From the NCBI RefSeq assembly GCF_014217335.1, contig NZ_CP060092.1:1939501-2003500 (forward strand): a stretch of 64,000 bases of DNA, in the 5' to 3' direction. Source of the stretch: Teredinibacter purpureus. Its GTDB lineage: Bacteria > Pseudomonadota > Gammaproteobacteria > Pseudomonadales > Cellvibrionaceae. Every line of letters starts with the position of its first letter. The stretch's first letter is position 1. This document shows positions 19,780 to 27,397 of this stretch, piece after piece. The notes below the pieces were generated by a model that saw only the letters and a list, made by a program, of their open reading frames with translations, made no database searches and had not been told where the DNA came from. The position numbers and the translations under genes are program-made.

Positions 19780-21610
19780 AGCCAATCCCCGCCAAGTTCT
19801 CCTTAATCGCTTTCTCCAATGTGTCTGATTCTTCAAATTGCGCTTTCAACAAGGCTGTGAGTCGTTGCATTTTTTCTGGAAAGGCTTCTCCATCGTCTTC
19901 TACATCGGCCGCACCTACATAACGACCGGGGGTTAGTACAAAGTCGTGTTTTTCCATCGACACTCCCGGTTTCCTGCCTCCCGTGTCACTAGCGCGTCCT
20001 TGCGCGTCGTCGTCAAATATCGGTACGCTGGCGCAGAAACCTTTCTCGTCTTGATAGCCGTCACCTTGCTGCCACGCATGAAAGGTGTTGGTGATGGTGG
20101 CGATGTCGTCGGTGGTGAAGTCGCGCAGTACTCGGTCTTTCATAAAGCCTAGGTTACGGGCGTCAATAAAGAGTGTTTGTCCGCGTCTGTCGCGTTTTTC
20201 TGAATTCCCGCTCTGGCTCCCATGCTCTGCCTGTGCACCCGTGCCGCGCTTGTTCTTAGTCAAAAACCAAATACACGCAGGGATTTGGGTGTTGGTAAAC
20301 AGTTGGCCGGGCAATGCCACCATGCATTCCACTAAATCGGCTTGTATTAAGGCTTTGCGAATTTGACCTTCGTTGTTGGTGTTGGAGCTCATGGAGCCAT
20401 TGGCCAGTAACAGGGCCATGGAGCCGTTGTCGTTGAGGTGGTGCAGCATGTGCTGTATCCAACCGTAGTTGGCGTTGCCTTGGGGAGGTGTGCCGTACTT
20501 CCAGCGCACGTCGCCTTCTAATTTGGCGTGCCACCAGTCTTTGATATTAAACGGCGGGTTGGCCATAACAAAGTCGGCGCGTAGGTCGGGGTGTTGGTCG
20601 TCTAAAAAGGTGTCGGCGTTTTTTTTGCCAAAGTTAAAGTCGATGCCGCGAATGGCCATGTTCATGGCGGCCAGCTTCCAGGTGGTGGGGTTGCTCTCTT
20701 GGCCGTAGACGGAGATATGTTTTTTTTGTTCGGCGGCGTTGTAGTGTTTTTCGTCTTCGTGGGCTTCGATGAATTTATCGTTACTCACAAAAAAACCACC
20801 GGCGCCCATGGCGGGGTCGTAGACGCGGCCTTGGTAGGGTTGCAGCATTTCTACAATTAATGTAACGATGCTTTTAGGGGTGTAATATTGGCCGCCCTGT
20901 TTGCCTTCGGCGAGGGCGAACTGGCCTAAAAAGTATTCGTACACATGACCGAGTATGTCTTTGCTGTGTAGGTCGAGTTTTTGGCCCTTGTATTCGGGGT
21001 TGCGAAAGCTGGTGTCGGAGAATTTGTTGATGAGCTCGGTAAGCGTGCTGTTGTCCACTTCAAAGCGGGTGATTCTTGGCAGTACGCCTTTGAGTTTTGG
21101 GTTGGCGAGTTTGTCATCGACTTTGTAGGTTTCGATTTGTTCTAGGGCGTTATCGACTAACCAATTAATTGAGCGCAGTTTAGCGTCAATACCGCTGGCG
21201 TCTTGCCACAATACGCTACCTATAGCCAGTGCGGCGCTTTCTTTAATAAAGCTCCATCGGGCCTGTTTGGGCACCCAAAATACATTCTCGGAGACGTAGT
21301 ATTCATTTTGTTCCATCTCCTCATTAACGGCTTGTTGGTAGGCTTCGTCGCTGTCGTAGTCTTCCCTTGGCATGTAGTAGATATTGTCTTCGCCATTGGC
21401 TGCGGGGGCAGCTTCGGTAAACAGCTTGCGCAAGTCAGTTTGGCGCTCGTCGAAGGCGTCGGACACGTATTTTAAAAAGATCAAGCCCAGTACAACGTGT
21501 TTGTAGTTGGCGGCGTCTAGGTTGTTGCGTAGTTTGTCGGCGGCTTTCCAGAGTTTATCGTCCAGCTCTTTTAAAAATTGTTGTTCGGCGTTGTTCATGC
21601 TTTTACTCAT
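19769..21610 (-). CDS. hsdM: Type I restriction enzyme, DNA methyltransferase HsdM
   Basis: N6-adenine methyltransferase subunit that protects host DNA. Of 613 residues, an N-terminal HsdM_N helical domain (about 10-170) precedes the catalytic domain with the SAM-binding motif DPAMGAGG (265-272) and catalytic NPPF (351-354). Two Gly/Asp/Ser-rich segments, about 456-475 and 530-552, interrupt otherwise conserved text (between TKNKRG and LFIDARNLGFM, and before HDFVLTPGRYVG); they look like extra inserts. It starts 20 bases after the WYL regulator stop, so both share a transcript. Confidence 0.96.
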   Translation of the reverse strand: MSKSMNNAEQQFLKELDDKLWKAADKLRNNLDAANYKHVVLGLIFLKYVSDAFDERQTDLRKLFTEAAPAANGEDNIYYMPREDYDSDEAYQQAVNEEMEQNEYYVSENVFWVPKQARWSFIKESAALAIGSVLWQDASGIDAKLRSINWLVDNALEQIETYKVDDKLANPKLKGVLPRITRFEVDNSTLTELINKFSDTSFRNPEYKGQKLDLHSKDILGHVYEYFLGQFALAEGKQGGQYYTPKSIVTLIVEMLQPYQGRVYDPAMGAGGFFVSNDKFIEAHEDEKHYNAAEQKKHISVYGQESNPTTWKLAAMNMAIRGIDFNFGKKNADTFLDDQHPDLRADFVMANPPFNIKDWWHAKLEGDVRWKYGTPPQGNANYGWIQHMLHHLNDNGSMALLLANGSMSSNTNNEGQIRKALIQADLVECMVALPGQLFTNTQIPACIWFLTKNKRGTGAQAEHGSQSGNSEKRDRRGQTLFIDARNLGFMKDRVLRDFTTDDIATITNTFHAWQQGDGYQDEKGFCASVPIFDDDAQGRASDTGGRKPGVSMEKHDFVLTPGRYVGAADVEDDGEAFPEKMQRLTALLKAQFEESDTLEKAIKENLAGIGYEC

Positions 21611-21630
21611 GTTCGGGATCTCTTAAATTC

Positions 21631-22596
21631 TTAACATTCGGTGTTGTAACCAGGGGCGATAGCTAAATTATCGACCCCGTACAGTGTTTGTTGGTTCTTG
21701 AGCCAGAGGTGATTTTCTGGCCCATCTAATTGATGTTCTTTTGAGCAATCCACATTCCAGCGACGTAAAACATAGCCCGCTACAGCTGCGCGAACTTGCA
21801 GCGCCAGCATCACACCATCCTCGCCTCTATCTTGATCTAAGTCATCTTTCGCTGGCTGCATGTCGTACTCAAATGCGATGGTTTCTGGATGCGTTAATCG
21901 AGGGTGCGGCACAATGTGTAAATCAACAATACGATTCCATTGATTATCGGCAGCCTTGGTTTGCGCTTCTGGAATCGCTTCATCGATAAGTTGTGGTGCT
22001 TCAATACGGTTAACAACAAAATCAGCAAAGCGATCACGAGCTCTGTCGTAACCTCTAACATGCCAACGCAGGCCGTTATCAATCAATGCGAAAGGCACAA
22101 TTTCGCGCTCGTTTGAACCGCTGGATAGTGAGCGGTACTTGATTTTCAAAGCTTGGCTGTTGTGTATGGCTCGGGTGATATGAGCTAATGTTTGTATGTT
22201 TGGGTAGTTAAGCTGTGTTGGTGCTTCGCAGGTGACGATGGATTTTTGAGTGCCTACAAAGTCATCACCAAAGCCATGCAGTAGCGCTGCTAATGTTTGG
22301 CTGCATGAATACTCAAAGAGTGGCGAAAAACCATCTCGCTGAATATAGGTTTTAGCTTTGGTGTCGTATTCGATGTTTTTGGAGGCGAGCTCTTTATATA
22401 AAGAAAGGTCTCGTGAGGCGGCTGCTTCCTTAATGCCAAAACGTGATACCAGATCAGTGCGGTTAACCGAGCCTAGAAAGTAGAGCTTGAAGTCTATATG
22501 GAATAGACGCTCCCTTTGGGCTTGGCTAACTTTCTCTAACTGCGCTCTAGGCAGTGCTAGCTGATCCTGTTTATTGTTGTTAGCAGTGGGCGACAT
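21631..22596 (-). CDS. WYL-domain transcriptional regulator, probable operon controller
   Basis: A 321-residue regulator with an N-terminal winged helix (about 25-85), a WYL domain (about 135-205, with LRWHVRGYD at 176-184) and a C-terminal extension (WCX). This architecture matches the BrxR/CapW-type regulators that repress phage-defence operons; the WYL pocket is thought to sense a nucleic-acid-like ligand. As the first gene of the nine-gene operon it most likely represses its own promoter, in the 270 bases upstream. The start ATG is the first of a long frame; a shorter start is possible. Confidence 0.85.
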   Translation of the reverse strand: MSPTANNNKQDQLALPRAQLEKVSQAQRERLFHIDFKLYFLGSVNRTDLVSRFGIKEAAASRDLSLYKELASKNIEYDTKAKTYIQRDGFSPLFEYSCSQTLAALLHGFGDDFVGTQKSIVTCEAPTQLNYPNIQTLAHITRAIHNSQALKIKYRSLSSGSNEREIVPFALIDNGLRWHVRGYDRARDRFADFVVNRIEAPQLIDEAIPEAQTKAADNQWNRIVDLHIVPHPRLTHPETIAFEYDMQPAKDDLDQDRGEDGVMLALQVRAAVAGYVLRRWNVDCSKEHQLDGPENHLWLKNQQTLYGVDNLAIAPGYNTEC

Positions 22597-23007
22597 TCGA
22601 TTCCCTGTTTAGTGGCAATATTTGTGATCTCTTGATGCTGAGCCTTTTATAGAGTGTGCAAAGCCATTAATAACACTTGATAGTTACATGCGACTGATTA
22701 GTAGTCTGTATTTGTAAATGATAATGTAGTGCGTGTCAATATGATGACCACATCTGTTTTGATGGTTATTTGTTGATTCCTTTCGCCCAACTAATTAACC
22801 CAACAAACCTTTTGATTGGTCCGATAATAAACTACTGATTTTAAAGGGTTCTCTGTTCTCTGGTCATGGTTGGGGCCTGAGGGATGGGGAGAGGGAGAGA
22901 GAGTATTCGGCAATTCAGAGAACATTTGCCTTGGATAGTTTGAGATTAAGAAGGGCTAGAAGTCCGTAAAGCCTTGCGGCATAAGGCCTGTAGCGTGGGT
23001 CTCAGGC
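22597..23007. other. Intergenic region between the defence operon and ssrA
   Basis: No credible gene is seen. The half next to the WYL gene should contain the operon promoter; an imperfect palindrome with GACT and AGTC ends at about 22689-22703 (around GATTAGTA) is a weak operator candidate. The half next to ssrA contains a purine-rich GGGAGAGGGAGAGAGAG stretch. If an island boundary lies at ssrA, its attachment remnant would be expected here, but no second copy of the tmRNA 3' end was found. Confidence 0.5.
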
Positions 23008-23044
23008 AATAAAAAACCCCAACCCTTTCAGGTTGAGGTTTTGG
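23008..23044 (-). terminator. Terminator of ssrA
   Basis: Read on the minus strand, AACCTCAACC and GGGTTGGGGTT form the arms of a hairpin with a short loop, followed by TTTTTT. It lies three bases beyond the tmRNA 3' end. Confidence 0.8.
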
Positions 23045-23046
23045 TT

Positions 23047-23439
23047 TGGTGGAGGCGGGGGGATTTGAACCCCCGTCCGTCAGCTCTCTCTCCGCGGCTC
23101 TACATGCTTAGTTTCCGTCAATTGGTTTTAACTCCTCTACAGCCCGGCGGGCAGGACGTAGTGAGCGAGTTCGCTTAAGGTTTCGCAATGTTGTCACGAT
23201 CAAAACAACGCAGCTATCCAGTTCTATATGACAGTCAGTAGCGCGATACTGGCACCTTGCTAAAGACCGCTAGCGGCGAACCACTAGTTGGTGTTTTACA
23301 AGCTACTTACGCAGCGAGTTGAGCACCGTAGTTGTCATCATTGGCAACTGTAAGATTGCAGCTTTGGATTAACGTGATTGGCTACCATCACGACATGCAC
23401 CTTGGGCTTTGATACCGGCGTCGAATCCTAATCGCCCCC
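23047..23439 (-). ncRNA. ssrA: Transfer-messenger RNA (tmRNA)
   Basis: Rescues ribosomes stalled on broken mRNA together with SmpB. The 5' end GGGGGCGATTAGGATTCGAC is typical, and its first seven bases pair with CGCCTCC just before the ACCA 3' end (one G-U pair) to form the alanine-type acceptor stem. The tag reading frame (23307-23345) encodes ANDDNYGAQLAA and ends TAA. The T-arm reads GTTCAAATCC. The adjacent smpB gene, on the same strand upstream, supports the call. The 5' leader carries a hairpin (CGAGTT arms). Confidence 0.97.
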
Positions 23440-23468
23440 GGAAACTCGCTTTCACGAGTTAGCTAAGC

Positions 23469-23474
23469 AGTATA
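23469..23474 (-). promoter_or_regulatory. Probable -10 box of the ssrA promoter
   Basis: TATACT on the minus strand lies 30 bases upstream of the mature tmRNA 5' end; a short hairpin between them would be removed by 5' processing. No convincing -35 box was recognised. Confidence 0.35.
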
Positions 23475-23528
23475 ACTGATTATGGCGAGTGTATGTAGCG
23501 ATTACGTATCTGGCGGGGAGTGTGTTGC

Positions 23529-23999
23529 TTATGGGTTTTGCATGATGCGTTGTTTTTGTTTGTTCCAATCGCGCTCTTTTTCAGTTTGGCGTTTATCGTG
23601 TTGCTGCTTGCCTTTTGCAATGGCAATTTCACACTTTACCAAGTGTTGTTTCCAGTACATGGCAGTGGCGACGATGGTGTGGCCTTTCTGGGTGGTGGCT
23701 TCGTACAGTTTGGTGAGCTCTTTGCGGTGCATAAGCAATTTGCGCGAGCGTGTTGGGTCTGTTACGAAGTGGGTAGAGGCTTGGGGAAGTGGCTGGATTT
23801 GGGCGCCTTGGAGCCATGCTTCGCCTTTGTGAAAGTTGACGTAGCTTTCGGTGAGTTGCCCGTGCCCTGCGCGCAAGGCTTTTACTTCCCAGCCGGATAA
23901 GGCAATGCCTGCCTCAAAGCGATCTTCAATGAAGTAGTCGTGTCGGGCTCGGCGATTTTGCGCAATGGTATTACTGCTTGTTTTTTTCTTTTTGGCCAT
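23529..23999 (-). CDS. smpB: SsrA-binding protein SmpB
   Basis: Binds tmRNA and delivers it to stalled ribosomes. The 156-residue protein has the standard blocks: an N-terminal lysine-rich start, [25 protein letters not shown] near residue 40, and a C-terminal basic tail ([18 protein letters not shown]) that sits in the mRNA channel. It is transcribed in the same direction as ssrA and lies upstream of it, the usual arrangement. Confidence 0.97.
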   Translation of the reverse strand: MAKKKKTSSNTIAQNRRARHDYFIEDRFEAGIALSGWEVKALRAGHGQLTESYVNFHKGEAWLQGAQIQPLPQASTHFVTDPTRSRKLLMHRKELTKLYEATTQKGHTIVATAMYWKQHLVKCEIAIAKGKQQHDKRQTEKERDWNKQKQRIMQNP

Positions 24000-24141
24000 A
24001 GCCGCGGATTATAGGGGCTGGATGGCAATGTCGCTAGCACAATCGCGATAGCGGTGTATTCGAGCCTTAACTTTAATGGGTGTTTACCGCTACAATCAGC
24101 GACTTTAGTGAATCCGATAATAATTTCCTCTGGGGGGAGTA

Positions 24142-25476
24142 ATGGATCAACGAAAGATGCATGGCGTGTGGGCTAACCGCTGGACGTTTATTCTCGCGGC
24201 CACAGGCTCTGCCGTGGGGTTGGGTAATATTTGGAAGTTTCCGTATATTGCCGGCGAGAACGGCGGCGGTGCTTTTGTGCTGGTGTATTTGATTTGTATT
24301 GCGATTGTGGGTATTCCGGTGATGATGGCCGAAGTGCTGATTGGTCGACGTGGGCGGATGAGCCCCATTAATGCAATGCGCTATGTTACGAAAGAGGCGG
24401 GTTTGCATGGTAGCTGGACGGCTATCGGTTGGATGGGTGTGCTCGCAGGCCTAATGATTATGTCCTTTTACAGTGTGGTAGCAGGATGGGCGCTTAATTA
24501 TATTTTTACGACCGGTTCTGGCACTTTTAGCGGTGTAAACGGTGAGCAAGCGGGTGAACTGTTTGGTGGTTTGCTGGGTGATAAAGGCGGCCAAGTACTG
24601 TGGCACAGTGCGTTTGTCTTGCTGACGCTTGGCGTGGTTGCGGCAGGTGTGACTAAAGGTTTGGGCATGGTTGCGCGGGTGCTCATGCCGTTCTTGTTTG
24701 TTGTTCTGATTATTTTGTTGGCTTATGGCTTTATAAAGGGCGATTTCGCGGCAGCCTTTCAGTTTTTGTTCGATTTCAAATTCGATAAATTGAGCTGGTC
24801 TGGTGTGCGTATTGCGCTTGGGCATGCCTTTTTTACCCTTAGTTTGGGGATGGGCGCGATTATGGCGTATGGCGCGTACATGCCACGGCATGCGAGTTTA
24901 GGGCGTACGATTATTACAGTGGGCGTACTTGATACGGTTGTTGCGCTGGTAGCGGGCTTGGCTATTTTCCCTATTGTATTTGCGACGGATGGCTTGGTTC
25001 CTTCAGAAGGGCCTGGGCTAATGTTTGTTAGTTTGCCTGTAGCTTTTGGAAATATGCCGGGCGGCCAAGTGTTTGGTACGTTATTTTTCTTGTTGGTGTC
25101 GGTAGCTGCGTGGAGTTCGGCGGTATCGTTAATTGAGCCGGGTGTTGCGTGGTTAGCCGAGACAAAGCGGTTTAATCGCGTTGCGTCTACGGTGTTGTTG
25201 ACATCTGTGGCTTGGCTGGGCGGTATTGCGTGTATTTATAACGGGGCTATATTTGATGCGCTCGATTTCCTAACCTCACAAATTATGTTGCCCTTGGGCG
25301 GCTTATTTATCGCAATTTTTGTGGGTTGGTTAATGCGCCGGGCTATTGTATGTTCTGAAATGGACGCAGAGGGCCATCCCTTGTTTGATATTTGGTTGTT
25401 TGTTGTGCGTTACGTTTCACCGGCATTAATCGCGTTTATCATGATAGCGAGCCTCTACGATAAGCTTGTAAATTAA
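24142..25476 (+). CDS. Sodium-dependent transporter of the SNF/NSS family
   Basis: Inner-membrane Na+-coupled symporter, probably for an amino acid or similar solute. The 444-residue protein has the NSS signature in TM1, GSAVGLGNIWKFPY at about residues 20-33, where the helix unwinds around the substrate and sodium sites, followed by NGGGAFVLVYL. It has about 11 hydrophobic segments, like other bacterial members. A GGGGAG ribosome site precedes ATG. It ends in TAATG with ratA, so the two are coupled, although functionally unrelated as far as known. The substrate cannot be read from sequence. Confidence 0.92.
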   Translation: MDQRKMHGVWANRWTFILAATGSAVGLGNIWKFPYIAGENGGGAFVLVYLICIAIVGIPVMMAEVLIGRRGRMSPINAMRYVTKEAGLHGSWTAIGWMGVLAGLMIMSFYSVVAGWALNYIFTTGSGTFSGVNGEQAGELFGGLLGDKGGQVLWHSAFVLLTLGVVAAGVTKGLGMVARVLMPFLFVVLIILLAYGFIKGDFAAAFQFLFDFKFDKLSWSGVRIALGHAFFTLSLGMGAIMAYGAYMPRHASLGRTIITVGVLDTVVALVAGLAIFPIVFATDGLVPSEGPGLMFVSLPVAFGNMPGGQVFGTLFFLLVSVAAWSSAVSLIEPGVAWLAETKRFNRVASTVLLTSVAWLGGIACIYNGAIFDALDFLTSQIMLPLGGLFIAIFVGWLMRRAIVCSEMDAEGHPLFDIWLFVVRYVSPALIAFIMIASLYDKLVN

Positions 25477-25913
25477 TGGCGAAGCGTATTGAGCGTTCGG
25501 CGTTGGTGATGTTTAGCGCGGAACAAATGTTTGCGTTGGTCAATGATTTTGAGGCCTACCCTGAGTTTATGTCTGGCTGCGTGGGCGCAGAGCTGTTGGC
25601 GCGTGGCGAGAATTGGTTGGAGGCGCGTTTAGATTTAGAGATGGCGGGTATCCGGCAGTCTTTTGTTACGCATAACACGCTGCACGCCCCAGACTCTATG
25701 CATTTGCGCTTAGTCGACGGGCCATTTAAGTCGTTGGAGGGGCAGTGGGACTTTCAGCCTCTCTCGGAAGAGGCTTGTAAGGTAAGTTTCTGGATTGAGT
25801 TTGAGTTTTCCAATAGACTCGTCGCCCTTGCTGCGGGCAAGTTGTTTGAGCATGCAGCTTCTGAGCAGGTTACTGCGTTGTGTAATCGCGCTAAGCATAT
25901 TTATTCATCGTGA
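25476..25913 (+). CDS. ratA: RatA-like START/Coq10 domain protein
   Basis: A 145-residue polyketide-cyclase/START-fold protein. E. coli RatA blocks ribosome subunit association; relatives (Coq10) bind ubiquinone. Recognisable parts are RSALVMFSAEQMFALVNDFEAYPEFMSGC-type N-terminal text and a C-terminal LFEHAASEQVTALCNRAKHIY helix. The ATG overlaps the transporter stop by one base, and rnfH follows, as in the ratA-ratB pair of many gammaproteobacteria near smpB. Confidence 0.92.
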   Translation: MAKRIERSALVMFSAEQMFALVNDFEAYPEFMSGCVGAELLARGENWLEARLDLEMAGIRQSFVTHNTLHAPDSMHLRLVDGPFKSLEGQWDFQPLSEEACKVSFWIEFEFSNRLVALAAGKLFEHAASEQVTALCNRAKHIYSS

Positions 25914-25971
25914 TAGTGCGTTGTTTTGCCGGCTATTTCGATACTTATATGGCATTTAGGTAATACAGATA

Positions 25972-26292
25972 ATGAGCGATATTGAGCCTATTCGTGTGGA
26001 AGTAGCCTTTGCGTTACCCGATAAGCAGAAAATTGTGGAGTTGTTGGTTGCGCCGGGTACTACGGCGTTAATTGCAGTAGAAAAGTCGCGGATTAGCGAT
26101 TTTTTTGCTGATTTAGATCTGGCCGCAGCAAAAATGGGTATTTTTGGGCAGGCATTGGGTACAAAAGGCCTGAAACAGCCCAGCGAGCATATTTTGCAAG
26201 AGGGGGATCGGGTAGAAATATACCGTCCGTTGATTGCCGACCCTAAAGAGGTTCGCAGAAGGCGAGCAGAGAAAAATAAAAAGGAAGCGTAA
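25972..26292 (+). CDS. rnfH: RnfH/RatB family ubiquitin-like protein
   Basis: A 106-residue UPF0125 protein with a beta-grasp fold. It shows the family blocks IRVEVAFALPDKQ near the start, GIFGQ in the middle and LQEGDRVEIYRPLIADPKEVRRRRAE at the end. Its function is unclear. The gene lies next to ratA, the conserved context. The stop codon lies inside a terminator hairpin. Confidence 0.93.
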   Translation: MSDIEPIRVEVAFALPDKQKIVELLVAPGTTALIAVEKSRISDFFADLDLAAAKMGIFGQALGTKGLKQPSEHILQEGDRVEIYRPLIADPKEVRRRRAEKNKKEA

Positions 26293-26306
26293 GTACGCTT
26301 CCTTTT
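26279..26306. terminator. Terminator overlapping the rnfH stop, between convergent genes
   Basis: AAAAGGAAGCGT and ACGCTTCCTTTT pair over 12 bases around AAGT. A and T runs flank both sides, so it can act on both strands (rnfH and bamE). Confidence 0.85.
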
Positions 26307-26339
26307 GGGTATGCTTCGTCTAAGAGCGGGGCGTGCTTG

Positions 26340-26789
26340 TTAGGTGGCGGGGGTGCTTTCTACCGGTAAAGGCGCGCCTTCGGCGTTTATATCTACTGGT
26401 GTGTCATCTTCGTCGCCAGCAGTGTCCTCTGGCTTTTCAATGGGTTTCGGCTTACGTTTCTTTTTGTAGTCGCCTTCCCAGCGCTCTAGCAGGCCGTTTT
26501 CAAAATACACGGTGAAGTGATATTCACTCAGCTGGTCTTCTCCACGAATCATGGTGAAGTAGTAATCCCAGCGATCTGCATTGAAAGTATCGGCGATGAG
26601 TGGGTTCCCCATTAGGAAGCGGACTTGCTCGGGAGTCATGCCGACTTCGAGTTGCTCGACCTTTTCGGCGTCTATATGGTTGCCTTGCTGGATATATATG
26701 CGATAAACCCAAGGAAACTGCAGACGAGAACAGCCAGTTGCGGCAAAAAGCACTACGATCAAAAGTACAGTCTTTAAAACAAATTGCAT
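26340..26789 (-). CDS. bamE: Outer-membrane assembly lipoprotein BamE (SmpA)
   Basis: Small lipoprotein of the BAM complex that inserts beta-barrel proteins in the outer membrane. The start at 26789 is chosen because it gives a signal peptide ending in a lipobox (FAATGC, Cys20); the frame is open for 18 more codons upstream without sense. The SmpA/OmlA domain covers VEQLEVGMTPEQVRFLMGNP and WDYYF...HFTVYFENGLLERWEG. A C-terminal tail of about 45 residues, rich in Pro, Glu and Asp, is longer than in E. coli BamE. It is divergent from fur, the usual arrangement. Confidence 0.92.
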   Translation of the reverse strand: MQFVLKTVLLIVVLFAATGCSRLQFPWVYRIYIQQGNHIDAEKVEQLEVGMTPEQVRFLMGNPLIADTFNADRWDYYFTMIRGEDQLSEYHFTVYFENGLLERWEGDYKKKRKPKPIEKPEDTAGDEDDTPVDINAEGAPLPVESTPAT

Positions 26790-26868
26790 GAGGGGGTTTC
26801 CGAAAATCTGTTGGCCGAGGATAATACCCGATCTGTTTATCACCTGAGAAGCCTAAAGGAGCATCTAA

Positions 26869-27279
26869 ATGGCAGTAGAAAACCAAGAATTGCGCAAAGC
26901 AGGCCTAAAGGTCACGCTGCCGAGAGTTAAGATCTTACAAATCCTAGAAAATTCCGTGGATCGTCATCTAAGTGCAGAAGATGTTTATAAGCTGCTTTTA
27001 GAGGCGGGGGAAGATGTAGGCTTAGCAACAGTTTACCGTGTATTGACCCAGTTTGAGAGCGCCGGTTTGGTCGAGCGCCATAATTTTGATGGTGGCCATT
27101 CTGTATTTGAGTTAGATAGAGGTGATCATCATGATCATATGGTGTGTATCGAAACCGGTAAGGTCATAGAATTTCATAACGAAAAAATTGAGCAATTACA
27201 AAATGAAATTGCAGCAGCCCACGGCTACGAGATTACTGGCCATAGCTTGGTGTTGTATGTGAAGCCCTTAAAAAGCTAG
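26869..27279 (+). CDS. fur: Ferric uptake regulator Fur
   Basis: Iron-responsive repressor. The 136-residue protein has the N-terminal winged helix (LRKAGLKVTLPRVKILQIL, ATVYRVLTQFESAGLV) and the metal-binding HHDHMVC region. In E. coli Fur a CxxC pair binds structural zinc here; this protein has Cys-Ile-Glu-Thr, so the second cysteine is missing, much as in pseudomonad Fur. It is divergent from bamE. Confidence 0.96.
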   Translation: MAVENQELRKAGLKVTLPRVKILQILENSVDRHLSAEDVYKLLLEAGEDVGLATVYRVLTQFESAGLVERHNFDGGHSVFELDRGDHHDHMVCIETGKVIEFHNEKIEQLQNEIAAAHGYEITGHSLVLYVKPLKS

Positions 27280-27298
27280 GTGATGTTTAGCGGTTAAG

Positions 27299-27324
27299 GC
27301 AGGTTACAGTGTGATGTAACCTGC
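27299..27324. terminator. Hairpin between convergent fur and recN
   Basis: GCAGGTTACA and TGTAACCTGC pair perfectly over 10 bases around a six-base loop. No T run follows directly, so termination strength is uncertain. Confidence 0.5.
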
Positions 27325-27397
27325 AGCTGTGCGTTATTTGAGCGCTTGTTAAAATCTTACTTTTCTTTCTTCTTTATATTATGTGTAGTTTCAGCTC

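Noticed and set aside
23482..23900. Hydrophobic open frames opposite smpB
   Set aside because: They are complements of the well-supported smpB gene.
24073..24891. Open frames on the minus strand opposite the SNF transporter
   Set aside because: Arg/His/Thr-rich shadow translations of the conserved transporter gene.
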